Below the pieces are notes generated by a model. It had not been told where the DNA came from. It searched no databases and saw only the letters and a program-made list of their open reading frames with translations. A stretch of 64,000 nucleotides of DNA from NCBI RefSeq assembly GCF_019048865.1, contig NZ_CP077604.1, positions 1,426,001 to 1,490,000 of the forward strand, written 5' to 3'. Below, in pieces: positions 1 through 8,418 of this stretch. The position numbers were made by a program, and so were the translations under genes. Numbering within the stretch: position 1 is the first letter of the stretch; every line of letters begins with the position of its first letter. The DNA comes from Aquihabitans sp. G128 (GTDB lineage: Bacteria; Actinomycetota; Acidimicrobiia; Acidimicrobiales; Iamiaceae).

Positions 1-230
1 GGTTCGTCGTCCAGGCGGATGCCGCTCAGCAGCTCCCAGCCGACCGGCGGGACGAACGTGACCCCGTCGCCCATGTCGATCACGTCGCCGGCCTCGACCT
101 CGTCGTCCCAGCCCACCGCCTCGTTGACCGCAGGGACCACCGCGGTCATCAGCAGGATGATCCCGAGCACGACCGCCGCCGGCACGAAGGCCCGCCGGTC
201 CAGCCCCAACCAGCGATGCTCCACCGGCAC
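1..230 (-). CDS. Membrane protein, N-terminal part, cut by window edge
   Basis: The reading frame runs off the left end of the window with no stop. From a GTG at 230 it encodes a short basic N-terminus (VPVEHRWLGLDRR), then one hydrophobic helix at about residues 17-35 (VLGIILLMTAVVPAV), then an acidic segment with a turn-rich stretch ending in WELLSGIRLDDE. This looks like a single-pass protein with an extracytoplasmic domain. No family is recognised, and an in-frame start further upstream cannot be excluded because no strong ribosome site is visible. Confidence 0.6.
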   Translation of the reverse strand, partial: MPVEHRWLGLDRRAFVPAAVVLGIILLMTAVVPAVNEAVGWDDEVEAGDVIDMGDGVTFVPPVGWELLSGIRLDDE

Positions 231-536
231 GTGACCGGCTCTCGTCGAGGGGGCCTGCCTGCCTGCTGCATCCACGGCGGTGCTCCACGCGCTGGTCGAT
301 GTCCGAAACGTCGGAAGGTAGCAGCGCCGCGAAGCCCTCGCCCCGGCCCGGTCCGGCTGCGGCCAGAGCGAAGGTGGGTCAGGCCCGCCGCAAGCGTTGG
401 TGACGCTCAGGTCGGCGGCGAGGGCTCCGGTCGTCCCTCGATGCCGGCGGCGAGGAGCCCGACCACCTCGGCAACGCAGGTGGCTCAGACCTCTGACGTC
501 GATGCTGCCACGACCGAGTCCCGCTGACCTGGGCAC
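231..536. other. Intergenic stretch without a recognised gene
   Basis: About 300 bases between the divergently placed membrane-protein start and the nrdJ terminator. Short frames exist on both strands but they are Arg/Pro-rich shadows with no ribosome site and no recognisable domain. I see nothing specific here beyond the likely promoter region of the gene at 1-230. Confidence 0.4.
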
Positions 537-572
537 GAGGAGGGCCCGGTGCCGAAGCACCGGGCCCTCCTC
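537..572 (-). terminator. nrdJ terminator hairpin with UUCG loop
   Basis: A perfect 16-bp inverted repeat (537-552 with 557-572) closed by a four-base loop that reads TTCG on the minus strand. It lies about 40 bases downstream of the nrdJ stop codon. There is no long U-tract, which is usual for high-GC actinobacterial terminators. Confidence 0.85.
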
Positions 573-610
573 TCACCTCGTGGTTCAGCGGGCGCCCGGA
601 GGCGCTGCGC

Positions 611-3556
611 TCAGCTGCAGCCGCTGGTGCTGCCGCAGCTGGGGCAGGCGTGGCAGGAGCCGGCCCGCTGCATCTGGACGCCGCACTGCATGCAGTACGG
701 GGCGTCGGAGTGCTGCACCGCCGGCTTGACCTGCGGCGGGGTGTGGTTGTGGGCGTGGTCCGACAGGTCGGTGACGCCGGCCCGGTCGAGCAGGCTGGGC
801 TGGGCGTCGGCCGCCTTGGCCTCGGCCTCCTCCTCGAGCGTGATGGCCAGCTCCGAGGCCGACGGGATCGACTTCGGGTCGGCGACCAGGTCGTGGCCCA
901 TGCGGTTCTCGACCACGGTCTCCTCGACGCCCGGCAGGGTGGGCTGGGTGCGCTCCGAGACGGAGAGGATGCCCAGCTCCTGGCGCTCCTCGAAGGTGAG
1001 GTAGTCCAGCGCCAGCCGGCGGAAGATGTAGTCGAGCAGCGACGAGGCGATGCGCAGCTCCGGGTCGTCGGTCATGCCGGCCGGCTCGAAGCGGGTGTTG
1101 GTGAACGCCTCGACGAAGGCCCGCAGCGGCACGCCGTACTGGAGGCCGTAGCTCAGGCTGATGGACAGGGCGTCCATGATCCCGGCCAGGGTGGAGCCCT
1201 GCTTGGCGACCTTGAGGAACACCTCGCCGGGGCGGCCGTCGGCGTACTCGCCCACGGTCACGAAGCCCTTGCAGTCGGCCACCCGGAACTCGAAGGTCTT
1301 CGAGGTGCGGTTGCGCTCGAGCTTGGTGCGGGTGGGCACCTTCTTCTCGACGATGCGCTCGACGATCTTCTCGACGACCCGCTCGACCTCGACGATCTGC
1401 GGCTCGGCGGCCAGCACCGAGGCGACCGCCTCGGCCACGTTGGTGGCCGGGCCGTTGACGTCGGCGTCGCCCTTCTTGGCCATGGCCAGCGGCTGGGCCA
1501 CCTTGCAGTTGTCGCGGTAGATGGCGACGGCCTTCACGCCGAGCTGCCAGGCCTCGATGTGGAGCTGCTCCACGTCCTCGACCGAGACGTCCTCGGGCAT
1601 GTTGACGGTCTTGGAGATGGCGCCGGAGATGAACGGCTGGACCGCCGCCATCATCCGCACGTGGCCCATGTAGTGGATGGGGTTGTCGCCCATGGAGCAG
1701 GCGAACACCGGGATGTGCTCGGCGGCCAGGTGCGGGGCGCCGAGGATGCTCTTCTCGACGTCGATGTAGTCGACGATGTCGGCGATCTGCTCCTCGGTGT
1801 AGCCGAGGCGGTGCAGGGCACGCGGGATCGTCTGGTTGACGATGGTCATGTTGCCGCCGCCGACCAGCTTCTTCATCTTGACCAGGCCGAGGTCGGGCTC
1901 GATGCCGGTGGTGTCGCAGTCCATCATCAGGCCGATGGTGCCGGTGGGCGCCAGGACCGAGGCCTGCGAGTTGCGCACGCCGAACTGCTCGCCGAGCTCG
2001 CACGCCTCGTCCCAGGACTGCTGGGCGGCGGAGAGCAGCTCGGCCGGGACCAGCTCCTCGTCGATGCCGGCGGCGGCCTCGCGGTGCATGTTGAGCACGC
2101 GGAGCATGTGCTCGCTGTTCTCGCTGTAGCCGGCGAACGGGCCCATGCGGGCGGCGGTGCGGGCGGAGGTGGCGTAGGAGTGGCCGGTCATGAGGGCGGT
2201 GATCGCCCCGGCCCAGGCCCGGCCCTCGTCGGAGTCGTAGGCGAAGCCCATGGCCATCAGCAGGGCGCCGATGTTGGCGTAGCCGATGCCGAGCTGGCGG
2301 AACTTGCGGCTGGTGTCGCCGATGGGGCCCGTGGGGTAGTCGGCCCGACCGACCAGGATCTCCTGGGCGGTGAAGATGACCTGCACGGCGGCCTTGAAGC
2401 CCTCGACGTCGAACGTGTCGTGCTCGTCGACGAACTTCAGCAGGTTGAGGCTGGCCAGGTTGCAGGCGGAGTCATCGAGGTGCATGTACTCCGAGCACGG
2501 GTTCGAGCCGTTGATGCGCCCGGTGTTGTGGGCGGTGTGCCACTTGTTGATGGTGGTGTCGAACTGCATGCCGGGATCGGCGCACTCCCAGGTGGCCTGG
2601 GAGATCTGGCGCATGAGGTCGCGGGCCCGGATGGTCTTCTTGATCTCGCCGTCCTTGACGCCCCGGAGGTGCCAGTCGCCGTCGGCGACCACGGCCTCCA
2701 TGAACTCGTCGGTGACCCGGACCGAGTTGTTGGCGTTCTGGTACTGGATCGAGTGGCTGTCCCGGCCGTCGAGGTCCATGTCGAACCCGGCGTCGCGCAG
2801 GGCGCGGGCCTTGTTCTCCTCACGGCTCTTGCACCAGATGAACTCCTCGATGTCCGGGTGGTCGACGTCGAGGATGACCATCTTGGCGGCGCGGCGGGTC
2901 TTGCCACCGGACTTGATGGTGCCGGCCGAGGCGTCGGCGCCGCGCATGAAGCTGACCGGGCCCGAGGCGGTGCCGCCGCCCTTGAGGTACTCGACCGAGG
3001 AGCGGATGCGGGAGAGGTTCACGCCGGCGCCCGAGCCGCCCTTGAAGATGGTGCCCTCTTCCCGGTACCAGTTCAGGATCGAGTCCATGGAGTCGTCGAC
3101 CGAGAGGATGAAGCAGGCCGAGGCCTGCTGCGGCACGCCCTCGACGCCGATGTTGAACCAGACCGGCGAGTTGAAGGCGGCCTTCTGGTTGACCAGGAGG
3201 TGCTTGAGCTCGGCCTCGAAGGTGGCGGCCTCGCGGTCGTCGACGAAGTAGCCGCCCTCGATGCCCCAGGTGGTGATGGTGTCGGCCACCCGGTCGATGA
3301 CCTGCTTGAGCGAGGACTCCCGCTCCGGCGTGCCCAGCGTGCCCCGGAAGTACTTCTGGGTGACGATGTTGGTGGCGTTCAGCGACCACGTGGTGGGGAA
3401 CTCGACGTCGAGCTGCTCGAAGGCCACCGAACCGTCGCGGAAGTTGGTGATGCGGGCGTCGCGCCGCTCCCAGGTGACCTCGTCGTAGGGGTGGACGCCC
3501 TCGGTGGTGAAGGTCCGCCGGATGTCGATGCCGGTCTGTTCGGGGGCCATGGCCAT
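611..3556 (-). CDS. nrdJ: Vitamin B12-dependent (class II) ribonucleotide reductase
   Basis: Reduces ribonucleotides to deoxyribonucleotides with adenosylcobalamin as radical source, so it works with or without oxygen. The 981-residue product has the class II hallmarks: the FKGGSGAGVNLS region, the active-site NPCSEY segment, the SVLAPTGTIG phosphate-binding stretch near residue 570, and a Cys-rich C-terminus with paired CxxC motifs that re-reduces the active site. The ATG at 3556 is chosen because AGGAG stands nine bases upstream; a second ATG follows two codons later, and the frame also stays open upstream to 3676 without a ribosome site. Transcription probably starts from the promoter at 3734-3763 and is repressed by NrdR, whose gene is at 10099-10581. 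A strong terminator follows the stop. Confidence 0.96.
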   Translation of the reverse strand: MAMAPEQTGIDIRRTFTTEGVHPYDEVTWERRDARITNFRDGSVAFEQLDVEFPTTWSLNATNIVTQKYFRGTLGTPERESSLKQVIDRVADTITTWGIEGGYFVDDREAATFEAELKHLLVNQKAAFNSPVWFNIGVEGVPQQASACFILSVDDSMDSILNWYREEGTIFKGGSGAGVNLSRIRSSVEYLKGGGTASGPVSFMRGADASAGTIKSGGKTRRAAKMVILDVDHPDIEEFIWCKSREENKARALRDAGFDMDLDGRDSHSIQYQNANNSVRVTDEFMEAVVADGDWHLRGVKDGEIKKTIRARDLMRQISQATWECADPGMQFDTTINKWHTAHNTGRINGSNPCSEYMHLDDSACNLASLNLLKFVDEHDTFDVEGFKAAVQVIFTAQEILVGRADYPTGPIGDTSRKFRQLGIGYANIGALLMAMGFAYDSDEGRAWAGAITALMTGHSYATSARTAARMGPFAGYSENSEHMLRVLNMHREAAAGIDEELVPAELLSAAQQSWDEACELGEQFGVRNSQASVLAPTGTIGLMMDCDTTGIEPDLGLVKMKKLVGGGNMTIVNQTIPRALHRLGYTEEQIADIVDYIDVEKSILGAPHLAAEHIPVFACSMGDNPIHYMGHVRMMAAVQPFISGAISKTVNMPEDVSVEDVEQLHIEAWQLGVKAVAIYRDNCKVAQPLAMAKKGDADVNGPATNVAEAVASVLAAEPQIVEVERVVEKIVERIVEKKVPTRTKLERNRTSKTFEFRVADCKGFVTVGEYADGRPGEVFLKVAKQGSTLAGIMDALSISLSYGLQYGVPLRAFVEAFTNTRFEPAGMTDDPELRIASSLLDYIFRRLALDYLTFEERQELGILSVSERTQPTLPGVEETVVENRMGHDLVADPKSIPSASELAITLEEEAEAKAADAQPSLLDRAGVTDLSDHAHNHTPPQVKPAVQHSDAPYCMQCGVQMQRAGSCHACPSCGSTSGCS

Positions 3557-3632
3557 GTGGGAGCGCTCCTGTGCGTCTGAGGTCTGGGGGTCGTTGTCTG
3601 GGGTCGGGAAGGTGCGCAGGGTCATCCGCGCG

Positions 3633-3652
3633 GCTGGGCGGACTCGCCCAGC
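3633..3652 (-). other. Stem-loop in the nrdJ leader
   Basis: Eight-base perfect stem (3633-3640 with 3645-3652) with a four-base loop inside the roughly 170-base untranslated leader of nrdJ. It lacks the conserved boxes of a cobalamin riboswitch, so a regulatory role is only possible, not shown. Confidence 0.4.
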
Positions 3653-3672
3653 TTCGCTGCTGGAACCGCTAC

Positions 3673-3730
3673 CCACTACCTGTGGTGGTCATGGGGTCCC
3701 CTAAACCCGGATCACCACAAGATGTAGAGG
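3673..3730 (-). promoter_or_regulatory. Two NrdR boxes upstream of nrdJ
   Basis: Two 16-base imperfect palindromes, CCACTACCTGTGGTGG at 3673-3688 and CCACAAGATGTAGAGG at 3715-3730. They share CCACnAnnTGTnGnGG and resemble the known NrdR box. Their starts are 42 bases apart, four helical turns, and tandem boxes on one face of the helix are typical of NrdR targets. They lie immediately downstream of the -10 element, a position that fits repression. The nrdR gene lies in the same window. Confidence 0.8.
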
Positions 3731-3733
3731 TGC

Positions 3734-3763
3734 ACTACAGCACGGTAATTACACCGGTGTCAA
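3734..3763 (-). promoter_or_regulatory. Probable nrdJ promoter
   Basis: On the minus strand a perfect -35 hexamer TTGACA (3758-3763) is followed after 18 bases by TGTAGT (3734-3739), a four-of-six match to the -10 consensus. Transcription would begin inside the first NrdR box. The call rests on sequence match and position. Confidence 0.65.
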
Positions 3764-4161
3764 CGGTGGCGCCAGAAAACCTCGGGACCCCTGGACGGCC
3801 TCGGAGCGCGGGAGGTCAGCGCCCTCTTCCGTGCTCGGCTGGCAGCGAGCGACGGACGGTCAATGGCCAGGTCGAAGGGAACGGGCGACCTCCAGAGGCC
3901 TCCCCTGCTCCCTCACGTTCAAAGCCCCGCTGCCGGCCGAAGCCGGCCCCCACGGAGCTCCCACACCACTTGTTCCGACCAACCGTCCGACGCTCGCTGC
4001 TACCGGGTGCCAACCTACGGCGCCTGGTCTGTGGAACGGAAGGGGAACAACCCTGTGGATTACGCGGGGATTTCCCCGCCGTTCATCCACACGCCCGTGG
4101 ACCGCCGCAGAGCGTGGCGAGAACCGGCGCAGCGTACGGCGCGTGGGCTACGGAGGAGCCG
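3764..4161. other. Divergent intergenic region with DnaA-box-like sites
   Basis: About 400 bases between the nrdJ promoter and the MarR gene with no supported coding frame. Near its right end, TGTGGATTA (4054-4062) and TCATCCACA (4083-4091) are inverted, one- or two-mismatch relatives of the DnaA box. They flank a GC-rich imperfect palindrome centred at 4071-4072 that could also be a MarR operator. The remainder holds nothing I recognise. Confidence 0.4.
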
Positions 4162-4692
4162 ATGTCGTCCGGTAGGTTGACCCCGATGGATCCCGCCGGC
4201 GACGCCGCCGCCCCGATGCTGGCCGACGATCGGCTCACCGCCATGGGGCTGCTCGTGGAGACCGCCGCCGGGGTCACCGACGTGTTCGAGCGCGAGCTCG
4301 AGGGCCTGGGCATCTCCGGTTCGGCCTTCGAGGTGATGATCCGCCTCGCCCGCTCCCCCGAGCGCCGCCTGCGCATGACGGAGCTGGCCGCCCAGTCGAC
4401 CCTGACCAACAGCGGCCTGACCCGACTCGTCGACCGCCTGGACCAGGCCGGGCTGGTCACGCGGGAGCCGTGCGAGACCGATCGGCGGGGCTTCTTCGCC
4501 ATCCTCACCCCGGCCGGCCTGGCCAAGCTGGGCGGGGTCCTGCCCTCGCACCTGCACACCGTCGACCGCATCCTCACCGGGGTGCTCGACCCCGACGAGC
4601 TCGACGTGCTCCTGCGGGCCCTGCGCAAGGTGCGGGCCGTGGTGAAGCCCACCAGCGACCCCGCCGTGGCCGCCGCCGTCGCCGACGGCTGA
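4162..4692 (+). CDS. MarR-family transcriptional regulator
   Basis: A 176-residue winged-helix regulator. The dimerising N-terminal helices (residues 15-60) precede the helix-turn-helix region MTELAAQSTLTNSGLTRLVD and the wing, where the family signature appears as REPCETDRRGFFAILTPAG. The C-terminal helix is Ala-rich. The start at 4162 has GGAGG five bases upstream; an ATG eight codons later lacks one. MarR proteins commonly repress a neighbouring gene and respond to small aromatic ligands, but no target is evident here, and the adjacent oxidoreductase is convergent with it. Confidence 0.85.
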   Translation: MSSGRLTPMDPAGDAAAPMLADDRLTAMGLLVETAAGVTDVFERELEGLGISGSAFEVMIRLARSPERRLRMTELAAQSTLTNSGLTRLVDRLDQAGLVTREPCETDRRGFFAILTPAGLAKLGGVLPSHLHTVDRILTGVLDPDELDVLLRALRKVRAVVKPTSDPAVAAAVADG

Positions 4693-4752
4693 GCGGATCG
4701 GCCCGCCACCCGGGGGCCGCGGCCGGGGCGTCGCCGGGGCGAGATGTCCGGC

Positions 4753-7062
4753 TCAGGCGGGCACCGGCGCCCGGGCGGCGCCGGCCACCGGCGAGCCGGT
4801 CCCGGCCGGCGAGACCGTCACCGGGATGCCGTTGAGCACGGCGTTGCCCGACAGCTCGTCCACCAGCCGCTCGTCGGCCACCACGTTGCTGTTCACACCG
4901 GCGTGGCGCCCGGCCACCCCCAACCGGCTGCCGGGCAGGTCGTGGCCCCAGCCGTGCGGGAGGCTCACCACGCCGGGCCGCACGCCGTCGGTCACCTCCA
5001 CGGGCGCCTCCAGCGAGCCCACCCGACCCGAGAGGGTGGCCAGCTCACCGTCGACCAGCCCCCAGCGCTCGGCATCGGTCGGGTGCACGTGGAGCGTGCA
5101 GCGCGGCCGCCCCTTCACCAGCACCTCGACGTTGTGCATCCAGGAGTTGTTCGACCGGAGGTCCCGCCGGCCCACCAGCACGGCGTCGGGGACGGGCCGA
5201 TCGAGGGCGGCCAGGAGGCGGGGCAGGTCGGCCAGGAACGGCTCGGCGTCGAGCTCCACCAGGCCGCTCGGGGTCCGCAGGACGTCGGGGAGCCGCGGGG
5301 CCATCGGGCCGAGGTCCACGCCGTGGGGCCGGGCCTCCAGCACGTCGAGGCTGAGCGGCGGCACGCCGGGTGCGACGTCGTCGGTGCGGGCGCCGAAGGC
5401 GTCGCCGTAGGGCCCGGTGCGGACGAGGAGGTCGACGAGGCGAGCTGGCCCGGTCCGGGGCGCCACCCCCTCGAGCAGCTCCTCCGCGGTGCGGCCGTGG
5501 ACCGGGCCGTGCTCGTCGGCCACGGCCTGCTGCGCGAGGGTGCTGGCGACCAGGTCGTCGACGAGTGCCGGGTCGGCGCCCGCACCCAGGCCCTGGGCGA
5601 TCAGGGCGAGCTTGGCCAGGATCTGCCACTCGTCGGGCTGGCCGTCGTCGAGCGGCAGCACCGCTGGGGACCAGTTGGCCACGTTGCGGATGGCCAGCTG
5701 GTTGAAGACGACGTCGTAGTGCACCTTCTGCAGGGCGCTCGGCGGCGGCAGGACCACGTCGGCGTGGCGGGTGGTCTCGTTCAGGTAGATGTCGACGGCG
5801 ACGTAGCAGTCGAGCAGGCCCAGGGCGGCGTCGAGCCGGCCCGAGTTCGGCGTCGACAGCACCGGGTTGCCCGCCACCGTGACGAGGGCGCGGACCTGGC
5901 CCTCGCCGGGCGTGTCGATCTCCTCGGCCAGGCAGGAGACGGGCAGCTCGCCGAGCGACTCGGCCAGCCCCCGCACCCGGCTCTGGTGGCGACCGACCCT
6001 GATGCCCCGGCCGAAGCGGGGGGCGCCCCGGGTGTTCGACGAGGCGGCGGCGGCCCGGTTGAACATGGCCCCGCCCGGGCGGTCGAGGTTGCCGGTGACC
6101 ACGTTGACCACGTCGACCAGCCAGCTGGCCAGGGTCCCGAACTCGGCGGTGGTGGTGCCGATGCGGCCGTAGGCCACCGCGCGGGGCGCGTCGGCCAGGT
6201 CTCGGGCCAGCTCGCGGATCTGGTCGGCGCCGATGCCGACGGAGGCGGCGACCGCCTCGGCGGTGAACGGCGCGAGGGCCTCGACCACCTCGGCGATGCC
6301 TCGGACCCACTCCCCCGCCGGGCCGGCGTCGATGCGGTCGGTCTCGGCCAGGGTGGTGACCACGGCGGCGAGCAGCAGCGCGTCGGTGCCGGGCCGGATG
6401 GCCAGGTGCACGTCGGCCTCCTCGGCCGTGCGGCTGCGGCGGGGGTCGACCACCACGACCTTGCCTCCCCGCTCGCGGATGGCCTCGATGCGACCGGGCC
6501 AGTCGGGAGCCGTGGCCAGGCTGCCGTTCGAGGCGTAGGGGTTGGCGCCGAGGATGAGCAGGAGGTCGGTGCGGTCGAGGTCCGGCAGGGCGAGGGTCAG
6601 CGAGCCGCCGAACAGCCAGGCGTTGGCCAGCTCCTTGGGCCGCTGGTCGACGGTGCTGGCGGAGAAGACGTTCCGGGAGCCCAGCGCCCGCAGGAGCGGC
6701 TTGAGGTAGAGGGTGCCGGCGAGGTTGTGGGAGTTCGGGTTGCCGAGGTAGGTGGCCACCACGTCACGGCCGTGCTCGGCGAGCAGCGGCGCCAGCAGCC
6801 GCTCGACCTCGGCGAAGGCCTCGTCCCACGAGACCTCCACCAGCTCGCCGTCGCGGCGCACGAGCGGGCGGCGCAGGCGGTCGGGGTCCTCGTGGAGCTG
6901 CCGCAGGGTGGAGCCCTTCGGGCACACGTAGCCGTGGCTGAACACGTCGTCCCGGTCACCCCGGATGCGGGTGACCCGCTCGTCGACGACCCGCAGCTCG
7001 AGGCCGCAGGTGGCCTCACAGAGCGGGCAGGTGCGATAGGCGGTGCGCTCGGTCCCGGACAT
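4753..7062 (-). CDS. Molybdopterin-dependent oxidoreductase, FdhA/NarB-like
   Basis: A 769-residue protein of the DMSO-reductase superfamily. The N-terminus carries a [4Fe-4S] motif (CPLCEATCG, then VCPKG about 30 residues on), followed by the molybdopterin-binding domains and a C-terminal molydopterin-dinucleotide-binding barrel with SNNSWMHN and SLPHGWGH. There is no twin-arginine signal, so it should be cytoplasmic. The position that often supplies a Cys or selenocysteine ligand to Mo reads SASTVDQRPK and contains neither. Substrate is unknown; no electron-transfer subunit lies next to it. The next gene (7100) is divergent with about 40 bases between starts. Confidence 0.85.
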   Translation of the reverse strand: MSGTERTAYRTCPLCEATCGLELRVVDERVTRIRGDRDDVFSHGYVCPKGSTLRQLHEDPDRLRRPLVRRDGELVEVSWDEAFAEVERLLAPLLAEHGRDVVATYLGNPNSHNLAGTLYLKPLLRALGSRNVFSASTVDQRPKELANAWLFGGSLTLALPDLDRTDLLLILGANPYASNGSLATAPDWPGRIEAIRERGGKVVVVDPRRSRTAEEADVHLAIRPGTDALLLAAVVTTLAETDRIDAGPAGEWVRGIAEVVEALAPFTAEAVAASVGIGADQIRELARDLADAPRAVAYGRIGTTTAEFGTLASWLVDVVNVVTGNLDRPGGAMFNRAAAASSNTRGAPRFGRGIRVGRHQSRVRGLAESLGELPVSCLAEEIDTPGEGQVRALVTVAGNPVLSTPNSGRLDAALGLLDCYVAVDIYLNETTRHADVVLPPPSALQKVHYDVVFNQLAIRNVANWSPAVLPLDDGQPDEWQILAKLALIAQGLGAGADPALVDDLVASTLAQQAVADEHGPVHGRTAEELLEGVAPRTGPARLVDLLVRTGPYGDAFGARTDDVAPGVPPLSLDVLEARPHGVDLGPMAPRLPDVLRTPSGLVELDAEPFLADLPRLLAALDRPVPDAVLVGRRDLRSNNSWMHNVEVLVKGRPRCTLHVHPTDAERWGLVDGELATLSGRVGSLEAPVEVTDGVRPGVVSLPHGWGHDLPGSRLGVAGRHAGVNSNVVADERLVDELSGNAVLNGIPVTVSPAGTGSPVAGAARAPVPA

Positions 7063-7099
7063 GGGCCAATGCTGCCAGGGCGACCGCTACCGTGCCCGC

Positions 7100-7837
7100 G
7101 TGCGCCAGCTCCTTCCCGTCCCCGCCGCCGACGTCGACCCCGCAGCGGCCCACGCCGCGGCCGCCCGCCCGGCGCCCGAGGGTCGGCCGTGGGTGCTCGC
7201 CAACATGGTGGCCAGCGCCGACGGCGCCACGGCGGTCGAGGGACGTTCCGAGGGCCTCGGCGGGCCTGCCGACAAGGCGGTGTTCTCGGCGCTGCGGTCG
7301 GTGGCCGACGTCATCCTCGTGGCCGCCGGCACGGCTCGGGCCGAGTCCTACGGCCCGCCCCGCACGCCCGCCGACCGCCGGGCCGAGCGCGAGGCGCGCG
7401 GCCAGGCGCCGTACCCGCGCCTCGCCCTGGTGACCCGGTCGCTCGACCTCGATCCCACCAGCGCGATGTTCACCGAGGCCACCGCGCCGCCGGTGGTCTT
7501 CACCGTCACCTCGGCCCCGACGGCACGGCGCCAGGCGCTCGACGGGCTGGCCGAGATCGTCGACGTCGGCGACGACGGCGTCGACCTCGCGGCCGCGCTC
7601 GGCTGGCTGGCCGATCGCGGCGTGGCCACCGTGCTGTGCGAGGGCGGGCCGAGCCTGAACGGCCAGCTCCTCGCCGCCGGCCTGGTCGACGAGCTCGACC
7701 TGACCACCTCCCCGTTGCTCGTCGGCGGCGACAGCGCCCGGGCCGCCCACGGCCCCGACGGCGAGCCGCTCGACGTCGAGCTGGCCCACCTCTGGGAGGC
7801 CGACGGCGTCCTCTTCGCCCGCTACGTCCGGGCCTGA
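7100..7837 (+). CDS. RibD C-terminal / dihydrofolate-reductase-fold reductase
   Basis: A 245-residue protein of the RibD-C superfamily, which uses NADPH to reduce riboflavin-pathway pyrimidines or related substrates. Visible motifs are ANMVASADGATAVEG near residue 35, the ILVAAGTARAESYGPPR loop, and the nucleotide-binding segment VLCEGGPSLNGQLLAAGLVDEL near residue 180. There is no deaminase domain and no other rib gene nearby, so the substrate is open. The GTG at 7100 is chosen because homologues begin just before this point; an upstream extension would overlap the divergent oxidoreductase gene. Confidence 0.8.
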   Translation: MRQLLPVPAADVDPAAAHAAAARPAPEGRPWVLANMVASADGATAVEGRSEGLGGPADKAVFSALRSVADVILVAAGTARAESYGPPRTPADRRAEREARGQAPYPRLALVTRSLDLDPTSAMFTEATAPPVVFTVTSAPTARRQALDGLAEIVDVGDDGVDLAAALGWLADRGVATVLCEGGPSLNGQLLAAGLVDELDLTTSPLLVGGDSARAAHGPDGEPLDVELAHLWEADGVLFARYVRA

Positions 7838-7933
7838 CCGCCACCCGCGCCCGACCGGCGCCCTCGCCCGGCCGGCGCCAGCGGACCGTCGGCGCCACCG
7901 ACCGGGCCGTCCCGCCCCAAAGGGGGACCGATC

Positions 7934-8278
7934 GCGACCAAAGCCCTCGGATGAGCCTTTGGTCGCAGCCGCAGCCTTCCACCGACGACCAGCGCGACCA
8001 AAGGTGGCGGCGGCCGTTCTGGTCGCACCACGGGTCGGCCGCGCCCTCCCGCACCGATCGCGACCGAAGCGGGCGAAGCTCGCTCTGGTCGCAAGCACCG
8101 CCCCGCATCGACACCGACCGCGACCAAAGGTGGCGGCGGCCGTTCTGGTCGCACCACGGGTCGGCCGCGCCCTCCCGCACCGATCGCGACCGAAGCGGGC
8201 GAAGCTCGCTCTGGTCGCAACCACCGCCCCGCATCGACACCGACCGCGACCAAAGGTGGCGGCGGCCGTTCTGGTCGC
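7934..8278. repeat. 126-bp tandem array of six palindromes
   Basis: Six hairpin-forming elements begin at 7934, 7994, 8060, 8120, 8186 and 8246, alternately 60 and 66 bases apart. Each has outer arms GCGACC and GGTCGC. The first has a perfect 10-base stem GCGACCAAAG/CTTTGGTCGC. From 7994 the sequence repeats every 126 bases almost identically, each unit holding two different hairpins; the third unit is partial. The array fills the convergent gap between the reductase (stop 7837) and the surface-protein gene (stop 8419). Frames through it are repeat shadows. It resembles REP/BIME-type palindromes more than a CRISPR. Confidence 0.85.
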
Positions 8279-8418
8279 ACCACGGGTCGGCCGCCCTGCG
8301 CGCAACGGCTTGCCGTGGTTCACCGGGCCGGGCACCGCGGCCCGGGCGCGACCGTGCCCCGGCCGCCCGAGGGCGACCGGGGCACGGATCAGGCGTGCGG
8401 GTGGGTCAGAGCCTGCGC

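Noticed and set aside
585..2003. 472-codon minus-strand frame inside nrdJ
   Set aside because: Arg/Gly/Ala-rich shadow in another frame of nrdJ with no supporting motif.
650..3580. Long plus-strand frame opposite nrdJ
   Set aside because: Antisense shadow of nrdJ; no domain, no ribosome site, and composition dominated by Val, Gly and Asp.
3556..3728. Adenosylcobalamin riboswitch in the nrdJ leader
   Set aside because: A B12-dependent enzyme makes this tempting, but I do not find the conserved B12 box or the expected large fold; only one short hairpin is visible.
7934..8278. CRISPR array
   Set aside because: The conserved arms recur at near-regular steps, but the intervening sequences also repeat with a 126-bp period, so there are no unique spacers, and no cas gene is present.
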